DNA of 64,000 nt from BOG-908 sp964242115. GTDB lineage: Bacteria; Pseudomonadota; Alphaproteobacteria; Acetobacterales; Acetobacteraceae. The position numbers and the translations under genes were made by a program. The notes beneath the pieces are model-generated. The model saw only the letters and a list, made by a program, of their open reading frames with translations. It was not told the origin of the DNA and made no database searches. Shown here in pieces: positions 24,854-34,737 of the stretch. The stretch lies in contig CAXSZX010000004.1 in NCBI GenBank assembly GCA_964242115.1, positions 62,001 to 126,000 of the forward strand, read 5' to 3'. Position 1 is the stretch's first letter, and each line of letters starts with the position of its first letter.

Positions 24854-25804
24854 ATGCGCACACAGCTTCTCCTGGCAACGATGCTCGCCTGCGCGAGCGT
24901 CGCCACCTCCGCCGACGCCGCCATCCTGCGGCCATTCAGCCGCATCACCGCCGGCACCGTCCGGCTCGGCGATTTGTTCGACGAACTCGGTGCGACACCG
25001 GACCGCGTGCTGGGCACCGCACCGGCACCCGGCGCGCGCATCGTGGTGGGCTCGCCGCAGCTCGCCGCCATCGCGCGCGACTTCAACGTGGACTGGCGGC
25101 CACAGACCGGCGGAGAGCACGCCGTCGTCGAACGCCGCGCCGACGTGCTGCCGCAGGCACGCGTGAGCGACGCGATCCGTGCGGCCCTGATCGCTGCGGG
25201 TGCCGCCGGCGATTTCGACGTCGTCTCGCCCGACATCCAGCCGGTGCTGGTGCCGGTCGGCAGCAACCCGGAACCGGCAATTTCGCAGCTGAGCACGCAG
25301 GCTGACGGACACTTCACGGCACTCGTCTCGATCGACATCCCGGACTCCGACGCGGTGCAGATCCGCGTCTCCGGCCAGCTGATCCAGATGGCGAGCGCGT
25401 CGGTGGCCACGCGACGACTGTCGCCCGGCACCGTGCTGGAAGACGGCGACCTGCGCCCCGCCCGCGTGCGTGCCGCCATGCTGCACGGCGCGCACAGCGT
25501 GGACGCCGAAGCCGCGATCGGCATGTCGATGCGCCACGACGTGCAGCCAGGCCAGGTGCTGACGCTGCTCGATGTCAGCCGGCCGATGCTGGTGCAGCGT
25601 GGCGCGGTGGTGCGGATGTCGCTGAGCAGCGACGGCTTGTCGCTGACGGCGCAGGGGATCGCTGCAGAGTCCGGCGGCCGCGGCGACCGCATCAGGGTGG
25701 AGAACCCGCTGTCCCACCTGATGGTGGTGGGCGAGGTGACGGGGGCCGGCGAAGTGCGCGTGGCGCCGCGCGGCGCCGTCGTCGCACTGGCGTCCGCGCC
25801 ATGA
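24854..25804 (+). CDS. flgA: Flagellar P-ring assembly chaperone FlgA
   Basis: 316 residues with a signal peptide (MRTQLLLATMLACASVATSA, cleavage near DAA). The C-terminal part is the SAF-like FlgA domain: VATRRLSPGTVLEDGDLRPA ... IGMSMRHDVQPGQVL ... VRMSLSSDGLSLTAQGIAAE, with VRVEN-type ending. It assists FlgI polymerisation around the rod in the periplasm. It follows flgG by 6 nt, and its stop overlaps the flgH start (ATGA). Longer than E. coli FlgA, as is usual in alphaproteobacteria. Confidence 0.92.
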   Translation: MRTQLLLATMLACASVATSADAAILRPFSRITAGTVRLGDLFDELGATPDRVLGTAPAPGARIVVGSPQLAAIARDFNVDWRPQTGGEHAVVERRADVLPQARVSDAIRAALIAAGAAGDFDVVSPDIQPVLVPVGSNPEPAISQLSTQADGHFTALVSIDIPDSDAVQIRVSGQLIQMASASVATRRLSPGTVLEDGDLRPARVRAAMLHGAHSVDAEAAIGMSMRHDVQPGQVLTLLDVSRPMLVQRGAVVRMSLSSDGLSLTAQGIAAESGGRGDRIRVENPLSHLMVVGEVTGAGEVRVAPRGAVVALASAP

Positions 25805-26538
25805 GGAGTGCCATCCTGCTGTGCACGGCGGCCATGGTGCTGTCGGGCTGCAACACTTTCACCCGGCTGGGCGAGATCGGCCGCCCGCCGGTGATGACGG
25901 CGACCTCGGACCCGACAGCCGATCCGCACTGGCGTCCGGTGACGATGCCGATGCCGCGGGCCGAGATTGCCCCGAGCGAGCCGGCCAGCCTGTGGCGCAG
26001 CGGCAGCCGCGCGTTCTTCAAGGACCAGCGCGCGGCGCAGGTGGGCGACATCGTCACCGTGCTGGTCAACACGACCGACGCCGCCAACATGCAGAACCAG
26101 ACGATGGCGACCCGCACCGGCACCGAGACCGAGGGCCTGCCCAATTTGTTCGGGCTGGAGGCGTCGCTGCCGAAGCTTCTGGGCAAGGCGGTCAGCGCCA
26201 GCACGCTGGTCAACGCCAGCAGCACCAACTCCAACAACGGCACCGGCACCATCAAGCGTAACGAAGCGGTGACGCTGCGGCTGGCCGGCGTGATCACCCA
26301 GGTGCTGCCGAACGGCAACCTGGTGGTCGCCGCGCGGCAGGAAATGCGGGTGAACAGCGAGCTGCGCGAGCTGCAGGTGAGCGGCGTGATCCGCCCGCAG
26401 GACATCGCCAGCGACAACACCGTGCCGCATGACCGGATGGCCGAGGCGCGGATTTCCTACGGCGGGCGGGGGACGCTGACGGATCTGCAGACGGCGCGGT
26501 ATGGGCAGCAGGCGCTGGACATTCTGCTGCCGTTCTGA
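25801..26538 (+). CDS. flgH: Flagellar L-ring lipoprotein FlgH
   Basis: 245 residues. The lipoprotein signal ends in the lipobox LSGC (Cys17). Family blocks: SLWRSGSRAFFKDQRAAQVGD IVTVLV (two parts), NEAVTLRLAGVITQVLPNGN and the C-terminal IRPQDIASDNTVPHDRMAEA. FlgH builds the outer-membrane L ring. Start overlaps flgA by four bases. The operon ends here with R13a five bases after the stop. Confidence 0.95.
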   Translation: MRSAILLCTAAMVLSGCNTFTRLGEIGRPPVMTATSDPTADPHWRPVTMPMPRAEIAPSEPASLWRSGSRAFFKDQRAAQVGDIVTVLVNTTDAANMQNQTMATRTGTETEGLPNLFGLEASLPKLLGKAVSASTLVNASSTNSNNGTGTIKRNEAVTLRLAGVITQVLPNGNLVVAARQEMRVNSELRELQVSGVIRPQDIASDNTVPHDRMAEARISYGGRGTLTDLQTARYGQQALDILLPF

Positions 26539-26542
26539 GGCT

Positions 26543-26615
26543 AGGCAAGCGCTTCTTTTTCGAGAGAAAGAAGCAAAAATCTTTTGTCTCGGCTGTCGCG
26601 GACCGTTCGACGCAG
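26543..26615. repeat. R element half R13a
   Basis: Left half only: CGCTTCTTTTTCGAGAGAAAGAAGC followed by AAAAATCTTTTG and GGCTGTCGCGGACCG. It starts five bases after the flgH stop. Confidence 0.8.
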
Positions 26616-26734
26616 CCTGCGGAACTTGTCTGGTAACGCCCGGTCCTAGAAGCAGAGGCAATCCTTCGAGGAGAATGCCTGAGCATGTCGGGGAGTTACC
26701 GCGCTCTTGAACGACTCTCGACCGAGGACAGGCC

Positions 26735-26860
26735 AGTAAAGCAGTTCTTCTTTGAGTAGGACCGGGAATTTTTGTTCCCTTGAGTAGACGCTACGGGAGA
26801 CTCCGCGACAGCAGGACCAAAAGCCTTTTGCTTCTTTTCTTCAGAAAAGAAGGCCTTGCT
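26735..26860. repeat. R element R13b
   Basis: Left arm decayed (CAGTTCTTCTTTGAGTAGGACC); the middle contains ACTCCGCGACAGCAGGACC; right hairpin GCTTCTTTTCTTCAGAAAAGAAGG is intact. It lies 45 bp from the dksA stop. Confidence 0.8.
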
Positions 26861-26905
26861 CGCCTATCTCCGTTTCAGAGAGCCGAGACTGGACGGCCGC
26901 TCACA

Positions 26906-27322
26906 CTATTCGTCGCGGTGGACGCGCTCCATCCGCTCGTGCCGCTCCTGCGCTTCCAGCGACAACGTGGCGATCGGCCGCGCCTCCAACCGCCGAAGCC
27001 CAATCGGCTCGCCGGTCTCGTCGCAATGGCCATACTGCCCGTTCTCGATCCGCTGCAACGCCTGGTCGATCTTGGAGACAAGCTTGCGCGCCCGGTCGCG
27101 CGTGCGGAGCTCCAGCGCGCGGTCGGTCTCGACACTGGCGCGGTCGGTGATGTCGGCTTCCAGTATGCCGCCCTCGCCCAGGCTGGCCAGCGTGTCGTCG
27201 GCATCGCGCAGCAGGTCCGCGCGCCACCGCAGCAGCTTCTGGCGAAAATATTCCACCTGCAGCGGGTTCATGAACTCCTCACTGTCGGATGGCTGGTAGT
27301 CAGGCGGCAGCGTGAGCATCAT
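26906..27322 (-). CDS. dksA: RNA polymerase-binding transcription factor DksA (Cys-poor type)
   Basis: 138 residues, start MMLTLPPDYQPSDSEEFMNP with GAGGA upstream. The long coiled coil has RDRARKLVSKIDQALQRIENG. The zinc-finger region reads YGHCDETGEPIGLRRLEARP then LSLEAQERHE: one Cys only where E. coli DksA has four. This matches the zinc-independent alphaproteobacterial DksA form, which works with ppGpp on RNA polymerase. It lies downstream of fliX on the same strand (156-nt gap). Confidence 0.93.
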   Translation of the reverse strand: MMLTLPPDYQPSDSEEFMNPLQVEYFRQKLLRWRADLLRDADDTLASLGEGGILEADITDRASVETDRALELRTRDRARKLVSKIDQALQRIENGQYGHCDETGEPIGLRRLEARPIATLSLEAQERHERMERVHRDE

Positions 27323-27478
27323 CGGCCGATCCTCGTCGTTCCAAGCCGTGGGGTGACCGATCGGCACGCGCGTCCCGGCAACTGGCGCGGCTTATAGCCA
27401 AGCAACCCACGCTCGCCAAGCACGCCTGTGACGATCCTCACGCATGCCGGCGGCCGCTGTGGCTCCAGCGCCCACCGC

Positions 27479-27895
27479 TTACTCCGAACGTGCCAGCTCG
27501 ATGGCAGCCCGCTGGGCGATCGCCTGCAGTACGGCGCCTAAGCCGGGGTCAGCAGCCTCCGGCACTGCGCACGCGAGCTCGGCGAGTGCCTGGTGCGCAG
27601 CCGCCCCGTCGCCGCCCAGGGCTGCCGCCTGCAGCCCGGCGAGCGCGCCCAGCATCGCCCGCCCGTGTCCGGCTGCTTTCCGGTTTGCCGCAGTGTCCGC
27701 TTGCAGACCGCCGCCGGCCGGCCCGGCGCTGAGCACGACGACGGCACTCGCCTGCGCCGAGGCGGTGGCGGCCGGCAGTTCCGGCGCGTCACCGACGTCA
27801 TCCTCCGTCACCGCGAAGCTTTCGCCGTGCCGGCGCGGCGCGGCGCGGCGCGAAGCTGGCGCCTGCGCCGGCGCGCCTGCCTGCCCGATCCGCAT
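27479..27895 (-). CDS. fliX: Flagellar assembly regulator FliX
   Basis: 138 residues, starting MRIGQAGAPAQAPASRRAAP. The family shape is typical: a short KIG-like N-terminus, a low-complexity Ala/Pro middle, and a conserved C-terminal helical part (LGALAGLQAAALGGDGAA ... ADPGLGAVLQAIAQRAAIEL). In Caulobacter FliX binds the sigma-54 activator FlbD and links basal-body assembly to late gene expression, and the gene is divergent from flgI, exactly as here. An ATG start is preferred over a GTG one codon upstream. FlbD itself is not in the window. Confidence 0.85.
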   Translation of the reverse strand: MRIGQAGAPAQAPASRRAAPRRHGESFAVTEDDVGDAPELPAATASAQASAVVVLSAGPAGGGLQADTAANRKAAGHGRAMLGALAGLQAAALGGDGAAAHQALAELACAVPEAADPGLGAVLQAIAQRAAIELARSE

Positions 27896-28028
27896 CACGC
27901 CCCCTGCCCCGCAGCGCCGGCATCGCGTGCACCTTCCGGAAACCTATTCGTGTTTTCCTGCTGCCATGCCAACCCGCGACGCATCGTCTTCACTCCCGAC
28001 CAATCAAGCCGGCACAGCCTGCCGGAAA

Positions 28029-29135
28029 ATGGTTGCCGCCTTGCAAACACTGGCGCTGTGCCAGCTGGCGGTCTGGACGCTGCCGGCGCACGCACAGGTG
28101 CGGGTGAAGGACATCGCCGACGTGGAGGGCGTGCGGGAAAACCAGCTGGTCGGCTACGGGCTGGTCGTCGGCCTGAACGGCACCGGCGACAAACTGGACA
28201 ACGCTGTCTTCACCCGGGAGTCGCTGGTCGGCATGCTTGAACGCCTTGGCGTGAACACGCGTGACCAGATTGCCAAGCTGCAGACCAAGAACGTTGCCGC
28301 CGTGATGGTGACGGGCAACCTGCCGGCTTTTGCGCGCACCGGCAGCCGCATCGACGTGTCCGTATCCGCAATCGGCGACGCTACCAACCTTTCCGGCGGC
28401 ACGCTGCTGGTGACACCTCTGCTGGCGGCGGACGGCGAAGTCTACGGCGTGGGTCAGGGTGCGGTGACCACCGGCGCCATCGCCGCACGCGGCGCGTCGG
28501 GGTCCTCGGTCACCCGCAACGTACCCACCTCCGGCAAGATCGCTAATGGCGCCATCGTGGAACGCGAGGTGGCCTTTGCGCTCGGCACGCGCGACGAGGT
28601 GACGCTCGCGTTGCGAAACCCGGACCTCACCACCGCGCGGCGCATGGAGGTCGCCATCAACGCCGCGCTCGGCTTCGGCACCGCGCGCGTTGCCGACCCC
28701 CGCACCGTAGCGCTGAACCTGCACGGCCACGACGTCATCGACGCGCTGACCACAATCGAAGATCTGCGCGTGCAGCCGGACACCCCGGCAATCGTCGTTA
28801 TTGACGAGACGAGCGGCACGATCGTGATGGGTGCCAACGTGCGCATCAGCACGGTGGCCATCGCGCAAGGCAACCTGACCATCCGGGTGTCAGAGACTCC
28901 CGAGGTCAGCCAGCCCGCACCTTTCAGCAACGGCCGTACCACCACCGTTCCACGCAGCTCGATCAGCGTGGACACGCAGCACGACCACAAGCTCGGCCTG
29001 CTCGATGCCGCACCTACGTTGCGTGACCTGGTGGCTAGCCTGAACGCGTTGGGCGTAGGCCCGCGCGACCTCATCAGCATCCTGCAATCCATCAAGGCGG
29101 CGGGCGCCTTGCAGGCCGACCTGGAGGTGCGGTGA
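28029..29135 (+). CDS. flgI: Flagellar P-ring protein FlgI
   Basis: 368 residues with a Sec signal peptide (MVAALQTLALCQLAVWTLPA, cleavage after AHA). The mature start VRVKDIADVEGVRENQLVGY and GLVVGLNGTGDKLDN are near-invariant in FlgI. The C-terminus has LRDLVASLNALGVGPRDLIS and ILQSIKAAGALQADLEV. It forms the periplasmic P ring. An in-frame ATG at 27966 would add 21 residues ahead of the signal peptide and is judged less likely. Divergent from fliX. Confidence 0.95.
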   Translation: MVAALQTLALCQLAVWTLPAHAQVRVKDIADVEGVRENQLVGYGLVVGLNGTGDKLDNAVFTRESLVGMLERLGVNTRDQIAKLQTKNVAAVMVTGNLPAFARTGSRIDVSVSAIGDATNLSGGTLLVTPLLAADGEVYGVGQGAVTTGAIAARGASGSSVTRNVPTSGKIANGAIVEREVAFALGTRDEVTLALRNPDLTTARRMEVAINAALGFGTARVADPRTVALNLHGHDVIDALTTIEDLRVQPDTPAIVVIDETSGTIVMGANVRISTVAIAQGNLTIRVSETPEVSQPAPFSNGRTTTVPRSSISVDTQHDHKLGLLDAAPTLRDLVASLNALGVGPRDLISILQSIKAAGALQADLEVR

Positions 29136-29446
29136 TGCCGATCGATCTTGTCACGCAATCGCCGCAGGGGGTGCAGGCTGCGCTACAAGTACCTCAGTCG
29201 GTGCAGGCCAAGCTGCACAAGGCCGCAGAGGACTTCACCTCGGTCGCGCTCAACGAGCTGCTCAAGCCGATGTTCGACGACACGACCGACAGTTCGAGCG
29301 GCCCGTTTGGCGGCGGCGAGGCCGAGCGAACCTTCAAGCCGATGCTGCTCACCGAGATCGCCAAACACATCGCGCACACCGGCGGGCTGGGGCTGGCAGA
29401 GCCGGTCTACCAGCAAATGCTGCGCCTGCAGGAGAAAGGCAAATGA
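29135..29446 (+). CDS. Rod-binding protein, CheL / FlgJ N-domain
   Basis: 103 residues. A single rod-binding domain with the block FTSVALNELLKPMF ... FGGGEAERTFKPMLLTEIAK then GGLGLAEPVYQQMLRLQE, equivalent to the N-terminal half of FlgJ. The muramidase half is absent, as normal in alphaproteobacteria where the gene is called cheL or flgJ. The ATG shares its A with the flgI stop, and GGAGG is 10 nt upstream. Confidence 0.9.
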   Translation: MPIDLVTQSPQGVQAALQVPQSVQAKLHKAAEDFTSVALNELLKPMFDDTTDSSSGPFGGGEAERTFKPMLLTEIAKHIAHTGGLGLAEPVYQQMLRLQEKGK

Positions 29447-29859
29447 CCAACATGACCCGCATCGACACCATGTCGCGCACGAAGATGCATACCCCGACGA
29501 TGGATGAAGCCATCGAGCGGCTCAGCACGCTTCTCACCCAGGAGAACGCCGCGCTCGAAGCCATGGACTTTGCCCGTGCCGGCAGCTTGCTGGCCGCCAA
29601 GCACGCCGCAGCGGACGCGCTGGCCGCAGCGTGGCGCGCAGCCGACCCAACACCGGACGTGGGCGACGGCATGAGAAAACTTGGCCATCTGGCCGAGGAG
29701 AACCGGCAACTGTTGAAGCGGGCGATGCGTGTGCAACGCAGGGTGCGGGACCTGGTCGCCAAAGCCGCCCGCACTGCTCCACAGACCAGCCGCTATGCCG
29801 CGGGTGGGCGGATGGCCATGTCATCGAGCGGGGCGCAAAGCCTGAAGACGCGGGCGTAA
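29443..29859 (+). CDS. FlgN/FlbY-like flagellar protein, probable chaperone
   Basis: 138 residues, mostly helical: IERLSTLLTQENAALEAMDF, then Ala-rich helices and MRKLGHLAEENRQLLKRAMR VQRRVRDLV. This FlgN-like pattern (early ENxAL, late EENRxLL) and its position after flgI-cheL suggest the Caulobacter FlbY/FlgN family of hook-filament junction chaperones. The start overlaps the cheL stop (ATGA). Function inferred from context and weak similarity. Confidence 0.7.
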   Translation: MTNMTRIDTMSRTKMHTPTMDEAIERLSTLLTQENAALEAMDFARAGSLLAAKHAAADALAAAWRAADPTPDVGDGMRKLGHLAEENRQLLKRAMRVQRRVRDLVAKAARTAPQTSRYAAGGRMAMSSSGAQSLKTRA

Positions 29860-29861
29860 GA

Positions 29862-29985
29862 ACGAGCCGTCTTCGCGGAAGAAAGAAACAGAAAGCCTAC
29901 CCTGCCTAGCGCGCGTCGTCGAAGACTTTGCGCCGAGCCTGAGAAAGCTTCCTGACTCTTTCCTCCAGAAAAGAACCGACTGCCG
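29862..29985. repeat. R element R14, degenerate
   Basis: Traces: GAACGAGCCGTCTTCGCGG, AGAAAGAAACAGAAAGCC, then TCTTTCCTCCAGAAAAGAACCGAC. It fills the gap between two convergent genes and touches both stop regions. Confidence 0.5.
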
Positions 29986-30927
29986 TCAGCTCATCTCGAA
30001 CTCATCGGATGTCTCGCCGTGCTCTTCGGTCTGCTCGTGCATCTCAGGTTCGTGAGCTGGTTCCGCAACAACCTTCTTCCGGCGGCCGCGGCGCTTCGGC
30101 TCTGCCTCGGCATGCATCGCCATCGACGTGTTCTCGGATGCGGAAGCCGGCGTGCGCGGCCGACGGGTCTTGCGAACAGTCTCCGATTTCGCCGCGCGTG
30201 TGGACGTGCGCCCGGTTCCGTTGGCGGCGCGTGCAGCGGCAGCCTTGCGACCGGCGACAGTGCGGCCGTCAAGCTTCCGCGGCGCGGCAGCCTTCGTCGT
30301 GCGCGTGGTGGCCTTGGCGCCGCGCGCGGGAGTCTTGGCTGCGGTGCGGGTGCTGGCAGCGCGCGTCGCGGTCTTGCGCGTGGTCGCCTTTGCTGCGCCA
30401 CGCGTGGTGGTCTTCGCAGCGCCGCGTGCCGTTTTGGTAGCGGTGCTCCGCGTGGTGCGCGCAGTTGCCGCCTTGCGCGGAGCAGCAGCCTTGGCGCCGC
30501 GCGTCGCGGTCCGCGTCGTACGGGTGCTGGTGGCGCGCGTCTTGGCGGCAGCAGTGCGCGTGGTGCGCGGAGCTGTCGCCGCCTTGCGCGTGGTGGCGGC
30601 TTTGGTGCCGCGCGTCGCCGTCTTCGCGGTGCGCGTGGTGGCAGCCTTTACGGTGCGTCCTGCGGGTTTTTTGGCAGTGCGCGACGCGGCGGCCTTGGTG
30701 CCGCGCGTGGCGGCAGGCTTGGCTGCGCGTGGTGCAGTAGCCTTGGCGCCGCGCGTCGTCGCAGCCTTCGTACCACGCGTCGTGGCGGCTTTGGCGCCTC
30801 GCGCGGGGGTCGCCTTGGTTGCGCGGCCGGTGGTCTTGGTAGTTCCGGCAGCCCCACGTCGGGTGGTGGACCTGACTGCCATAGCGCGAGCGCGCTTTGG
30901 TTTTCCGGTAGTCTCTTCAGTGCTCAT
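29986..30927 (-). CDS. Histone H1-like Ala/Lys/Arg/Thr-rich DNA-binding protein
   Basis: 313 residues. Residues ~20-250 are an irregular tandem of short basic units of the kind (A/T)TRGxKAAT, APRKA and TARGA, with almost no hydrophobic residues. The last ~25 residues are strongly acidic (EPEMHEQTEEHGETSDEFEM). The composition matches bacterial H1-like nucleoid proteins (AlgP/HctB type), but there is no folded domain. The acidic tail is an unusual addition that could moderate binding. ATG preceded by AAGGAG. The repeat-rich DNA also opens long meaningless frames on the other strand. Confidence 0.75.
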   Translation of the reverse strand: MSTEETTGKPKRARAMAVRSTTRRGAAGTTKTTGRATKATPARGAKAATTRGTKAATTRGAKATAPRAAKPAATRGTKAAASRTAKKPAGRTVKAATTRTAKTATRGTKAATTRKAATAPRTTRTAAAKTRATSTRTTRTATRGAKAAAPRKAATARTTRSTATKTARGAAKTTTRGAAKATTRKTATRAASTRTAAKTPARGAKATTRTTKAAAPRKLDGRTVAGRKAAAARAANGTGRTSTRAAKSETVRKTRRPRTPASASENTSMAMHAEAEPKRRGRRKKVVAEPAHEPEMHEQTEEHGETSDEFEMS

Positions 30928-31389
30928 GATGGCGGTGCTCCTTGAGTAACATGCCGTGTGGCGAACGGGATCGAACGGTCGGTTGCAGTGCCGGCTCCTT
31001 GTCGCAGGCGCCTACCCGCCGCACGCAGCGACCGGGCGCATACCGGGCGCAACACCGTCAAGCTGCGTGCCGACGCGCTGCTTTCAGTAAAGGCCGTCGT
31101 AGGCAAAGGCGCGTCCAGCGATCGTCGCTCCCGATTTCGCGCGTGCACTGCGGATGACAACCTTGCGAATCGCAGCTCGCAGACATGCGCTATGTCCGCT
31201 ATCTGCCGTGCGCACAGCGCTGTCAACGAAAAGCAACGGTCAACACGCGGATTAACGTCTTAAATCGTTGCAACCTGCACATTACGTGTCCAACATGCCG
31301 CAATCCGTATCACGCGCACGTGTCTGAAGGTAAGATCCGGCGCAGCGAAAATGCGAAAGATGCGCGTTGCGAGCAGACGATCCGGTCCA
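30928..31389. other. Intergenic region upstream of the H1-like gene
   Basis: 460 bp between the 5' end of the H1-like gene and the panC stop. The part 31180-31390 is distinctly less GC-rich than its surroundings. No convincing reading frame, RNA gene or terminator hairpin was seen. Confidence 0.4.
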
Positions 31390-32226
31390 TCAGCCGGCGT
31401 CAACATTGTCCAGCAGCCGCACGCTGCCCAGCCGCGCGGCCGCGATCAGCCGGGCGCCAGCCTCAGGTTTTGCGATACGCTGCAGGCTCTGCCCGGCCAC
31501 CAGCGCCAGGTAGTCCATCTGCAGACCGGCCCGCGCCAGCTCGCTGCGCGCCGCGTACAGCGCAGCTTCCGCGTCAGGCCGGCGTTGCAAAGCCAACGCT
31601 GCGCGCTGCAGCACCGCGTACAGAACCGGCGCCGTGGCACGCTGGGCTGAGTCCAAGAAGCGGTTGCGCGACGACATCGCCAGCCCGTCCGGCTCGCGCA
31701 TCGTCTTCACGCCAACGATGCCAACACCCAGGCAGAGGTCGCGCGTGGCGCGGCGTATCACCTGCAGCTGCTGCCAATCCTTCTCGCCGAAGCACGCGAG
31801 GTCCGGCCGAACCTGGCCGAACAACTTGGCAACCACCGTGGCGACGCCGCGGAAATGTCCCGGCCGCGCCTCGCCCTCCCAGCCCAACGCAGGCCCCGTC
31901 ACGTCGATGATCGTGGCCTCGCCTGCGGGGTACATCTCGTCCACGCCGGGCAGCCACACCGCGTCGCACCCGGCAGCTTCGAGCATCTTGAGGTCGCCCG
32001 CCTCGTCGCGCGGGTAGCGTTGCAGGTCGCTCGAATGCTCGAACTGCAGCGGGTTGACGAAGATCGAGGCTATCACCGGCCCGCCTTCGGCACGTGCGCG
32101 CGCCAGCAGCGACACGTGTCCGGCATGCAGCGCGCCCATCGTCGGCACCAGCGTCACCGGCGACGAGGGTGCCCGCAACTGCTGCAACGCTGCTTCAAGG
32201 TCTCGACGTGTTCGTGCGATCAGCAT
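31390..32226 (-). CDS. panC: Pantothenate synthetase
   Basis: 278 residues. It condenses pantoate and beta-alanine with ATP to make pantothenate for coenzyme A. Nucleotidyltransferase-fold marks: VPTMGALHAGHVSLL (HIGH-like), IFVNPLQF, GVATVVAKLFGQVRPD, FGEKDWQQLQVI and SSRNRFL (KMSKS-like). Start at the ATG of MLIARTRRDLEAALQQL; the open frame upstream has no family similarity. panB is not in the window. Confidence 0.95.
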   Translation of the reverse strand: MLIARTRRDLEAALQQLRAPSSPVTLVPTMGALHAGHVSLLARARAEGGPVIASIFVNPLQFEHSSDLQRYPRDEAGDLKMLEAAGCDAVWLPGVDEMYPAGEATIIDVTGPALGWEGEARPGHFRGVATVVAKLFGQVRPDLACFGEKDWQQLQVIRRATRDLCLGVGIVGVKTMREPDGLAMSSRNRFLDSAQRATAPVLYAVLQRAALALQRRPDAEAALYAARSELARAGLQMDYLALVAGQSLQRIAKPEAGARLIAAARLGSVRLLDNVDAG

Positions 32227-32493
32227 GGCGGTTCCGTCAGGTTCGGGGCGCGCGTGCGCGCGCCGGCGGTCACCGGCACGCCCGGAAGAAAAAAGGAACC
32301 GGTTGCACCGTTGCGGCACGCGCAACCGTGTGGCGTGCGGCACATGCGTCTGCAAGACGGCAAGGCTTTTCCCCCGCTTTGCGGCAGCGCGCGCGATGCT
32401 GCGGAGATGCCCGAAACGCTTGCCTTGCAGGCCCAGTCGGACCAGCTTCCAACCAACCGGGCCAGGTCCGGATGACAAACTTGGAAGGCAACG

Positions 32494-32928
32494 ATGCCGG
32501 ACTCCCTACCCACGCGCTGGCAGCCGAACCGCCGTCCTGAACCCTCGCTATGGCCATCGCCGCCAATACTGACGGCGCTCGGCCGCGGCGCGCTCGGCAA
32601 GTGTCCGGCCTGCGGACAGGGCAGGTTGTTCACCGGCTGGCTGCGAGTGGCAACGTGCTGCGACGCCTGCGCGGCGCCGCTCGGCCTGATCAACGCCGAC
32701 GATGCGCCGCCGTACTTCGTGGTGTTCATCGTCGCCCACGTGGTGATCGGCGCGCTGGTCGCCTTCGAGCGCGAAGCCACCTTGTCGGTCGGTCTGGAAC
32801 TGATGATCTTCCTGCCGGGCGCGCTGGCGCTCGTCCTGGTGCTGATCCGTCCGGTGAAAGGAGCGACCGTGGGTTTGATGATGAAGCTCGGCTTCATGAA
32901 GCCGCCCGAAACCAGCATCGATGGTTGA
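32494..32928 (+). CDS. DUF983 membrane protein
   Basis: 144 residues. After a ~30-residue leader comes the DUF983 signature: zinc-ribbon-like GKCPACGQGRLFTGWLRV with a second pair CCDAC, then DDAPPYFVVFIVAHVV. A second helix is LELMIFLPGALALVLVLIRP. Two TM segments. The family is common in alphaproteobacteria with no known function. ATG preceded by AAGG. Overlaps the next gene by 8 nt, so the two are probably co-expressed. Confidence 0.88.
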   Translation: MPDSLPTRWQPNRRPEPSLWPSPPILTALGRGALGKCPACGQGRLFTGWLRVATCCDACAAPLGLINADDAPPYFVVFIVAHVVIGALVAFEREATLSVGLELMIFLPGALALVLVLIRPVKGATVGLMMKLGFMKPPETSIDG

Positions 32929-33412
32929 GGCGTCCCCGCCGGCAGCCAAGCAGCGTTCGCTCTGCCGCGTGGTGCTGGACGGCGAAAAGCGCGGCCAGCT
33001 CTCGCTGTTGCAACAGGCCGACCAGGACCAGGCGGTGCGCGACCTTGCCGTGGAAAACCTGTTTGCACCGCACGGTTTCACCGGCCCGTTCGTGCTGCAC
33101 CTCTCGATCGTGGAAGGCCGCATGGCGTTCGACGTGCGCAGCGAAGCAGACGTTCCGCTGATGGCCCTGGGCCTCGCACTCGGCCCATTCCGGCGCCTGA
33201 TCAAGGATTACCAGCTGCTGGTGGAGAGCTACGCGCACGCGGTGCAGGACGGCCGCGAGGCCAGCATACAGGCCATCGACATGGGGCGCCGCGGATTGCA
33301 CAACGAGGGCGCCGAGCTGATGGTGGCGCGGCTCACCGGCAAGGTCGAGCTGGATTTCGAGACCGCGCGCCGCCTGTTCACGCTGGTTTGTGTGCTGCAT
33401 CAGCGTATCTGA
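32921..33412 (+). CDS. UPF0262 family protein
   Basis: 163 residues. Matches the uncharacterised alphaproteobacterial UPF0262 family: ERxxxVLHLSIxEGR-like block (FVLHLSIVEGRMAFDV), LGPFRRLIKDYQLLVESYAH, and AIDMGRRGLHNEGAELMVAR then FETARRLFTLVCVLH at the end. Soluble, no catalytic motif recognised. Pairing with DUF983 is consistent with a small conserved operon. Followed by R15 five bases after the stop. Confidence 0.88.
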   Translation: MVEASPPAAKQRSLCRVVLDGEKRGQLSLLQQADQDQAVRDLAVENLFAPHGFTGPFVLHLSIVEGRMAFDVRSEADVPLMALGLALGPFRRLIKDYQLLVESYAHAVQDGREASIQAIDMGRRGLHNEGAELMVARLTGKVELDFETARRLFTLVCVLHQRI

Positions 33413-33417
33413 GGCGG

Positions 33418-33550
33418 GGCAGGCAAGGCCTTCTTTTCTGGAGAAAAGAAGCAAGGGACTTTTGTCCCTGCTGTCGCGGAGTTCTTCAGCGCGCACCCAA
33501 GACAGCAGAAGTTTTTTGGTTCTTCCTTCAAAAAGGAACCGCTTGCCTTC
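33418..33550. repeat. R element R15, intact
   Basis: Left hairpin CCTTCTTTTCTGGAGAAAAGAAGC; the middle contains GCTGTCGCGGAG; right hairpin GGTTCTTCCTTCAAAAAGGAACC with paired changes. It separates the UPF0262 gene from mtnA, whose ribosome site starts 10 bp later. Confidence 0.9.
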
Positions 33551-33573
33551 ATTCACTTGAGGAGCCCCCAACG

Positions 33574-34689
<1,116 letters not shown>

Positions 34690-34737
34690 GGGGTCGTAGA
34701 AAGCGTCAGGCCAGGCTGCGCAGGACCGACCACGCCG

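Noticed and set aside
27896..28028. Sigma-54 promoter ahead of flgI
   Set aside because: CGGCACAGCCTGCC looks similar but the GG-GC spacing is two bases short.
30019..30949. Long plus-strand frames opposite the H1-like gene
   Set aside because: Products of the repetitive Arg/Ala/Thr coding sequence; no start context or family.
33418..33573. SAM riboswitch ahead of mtnA
   Set aside because: The leader is an R element; no riboswitch core was recognised.
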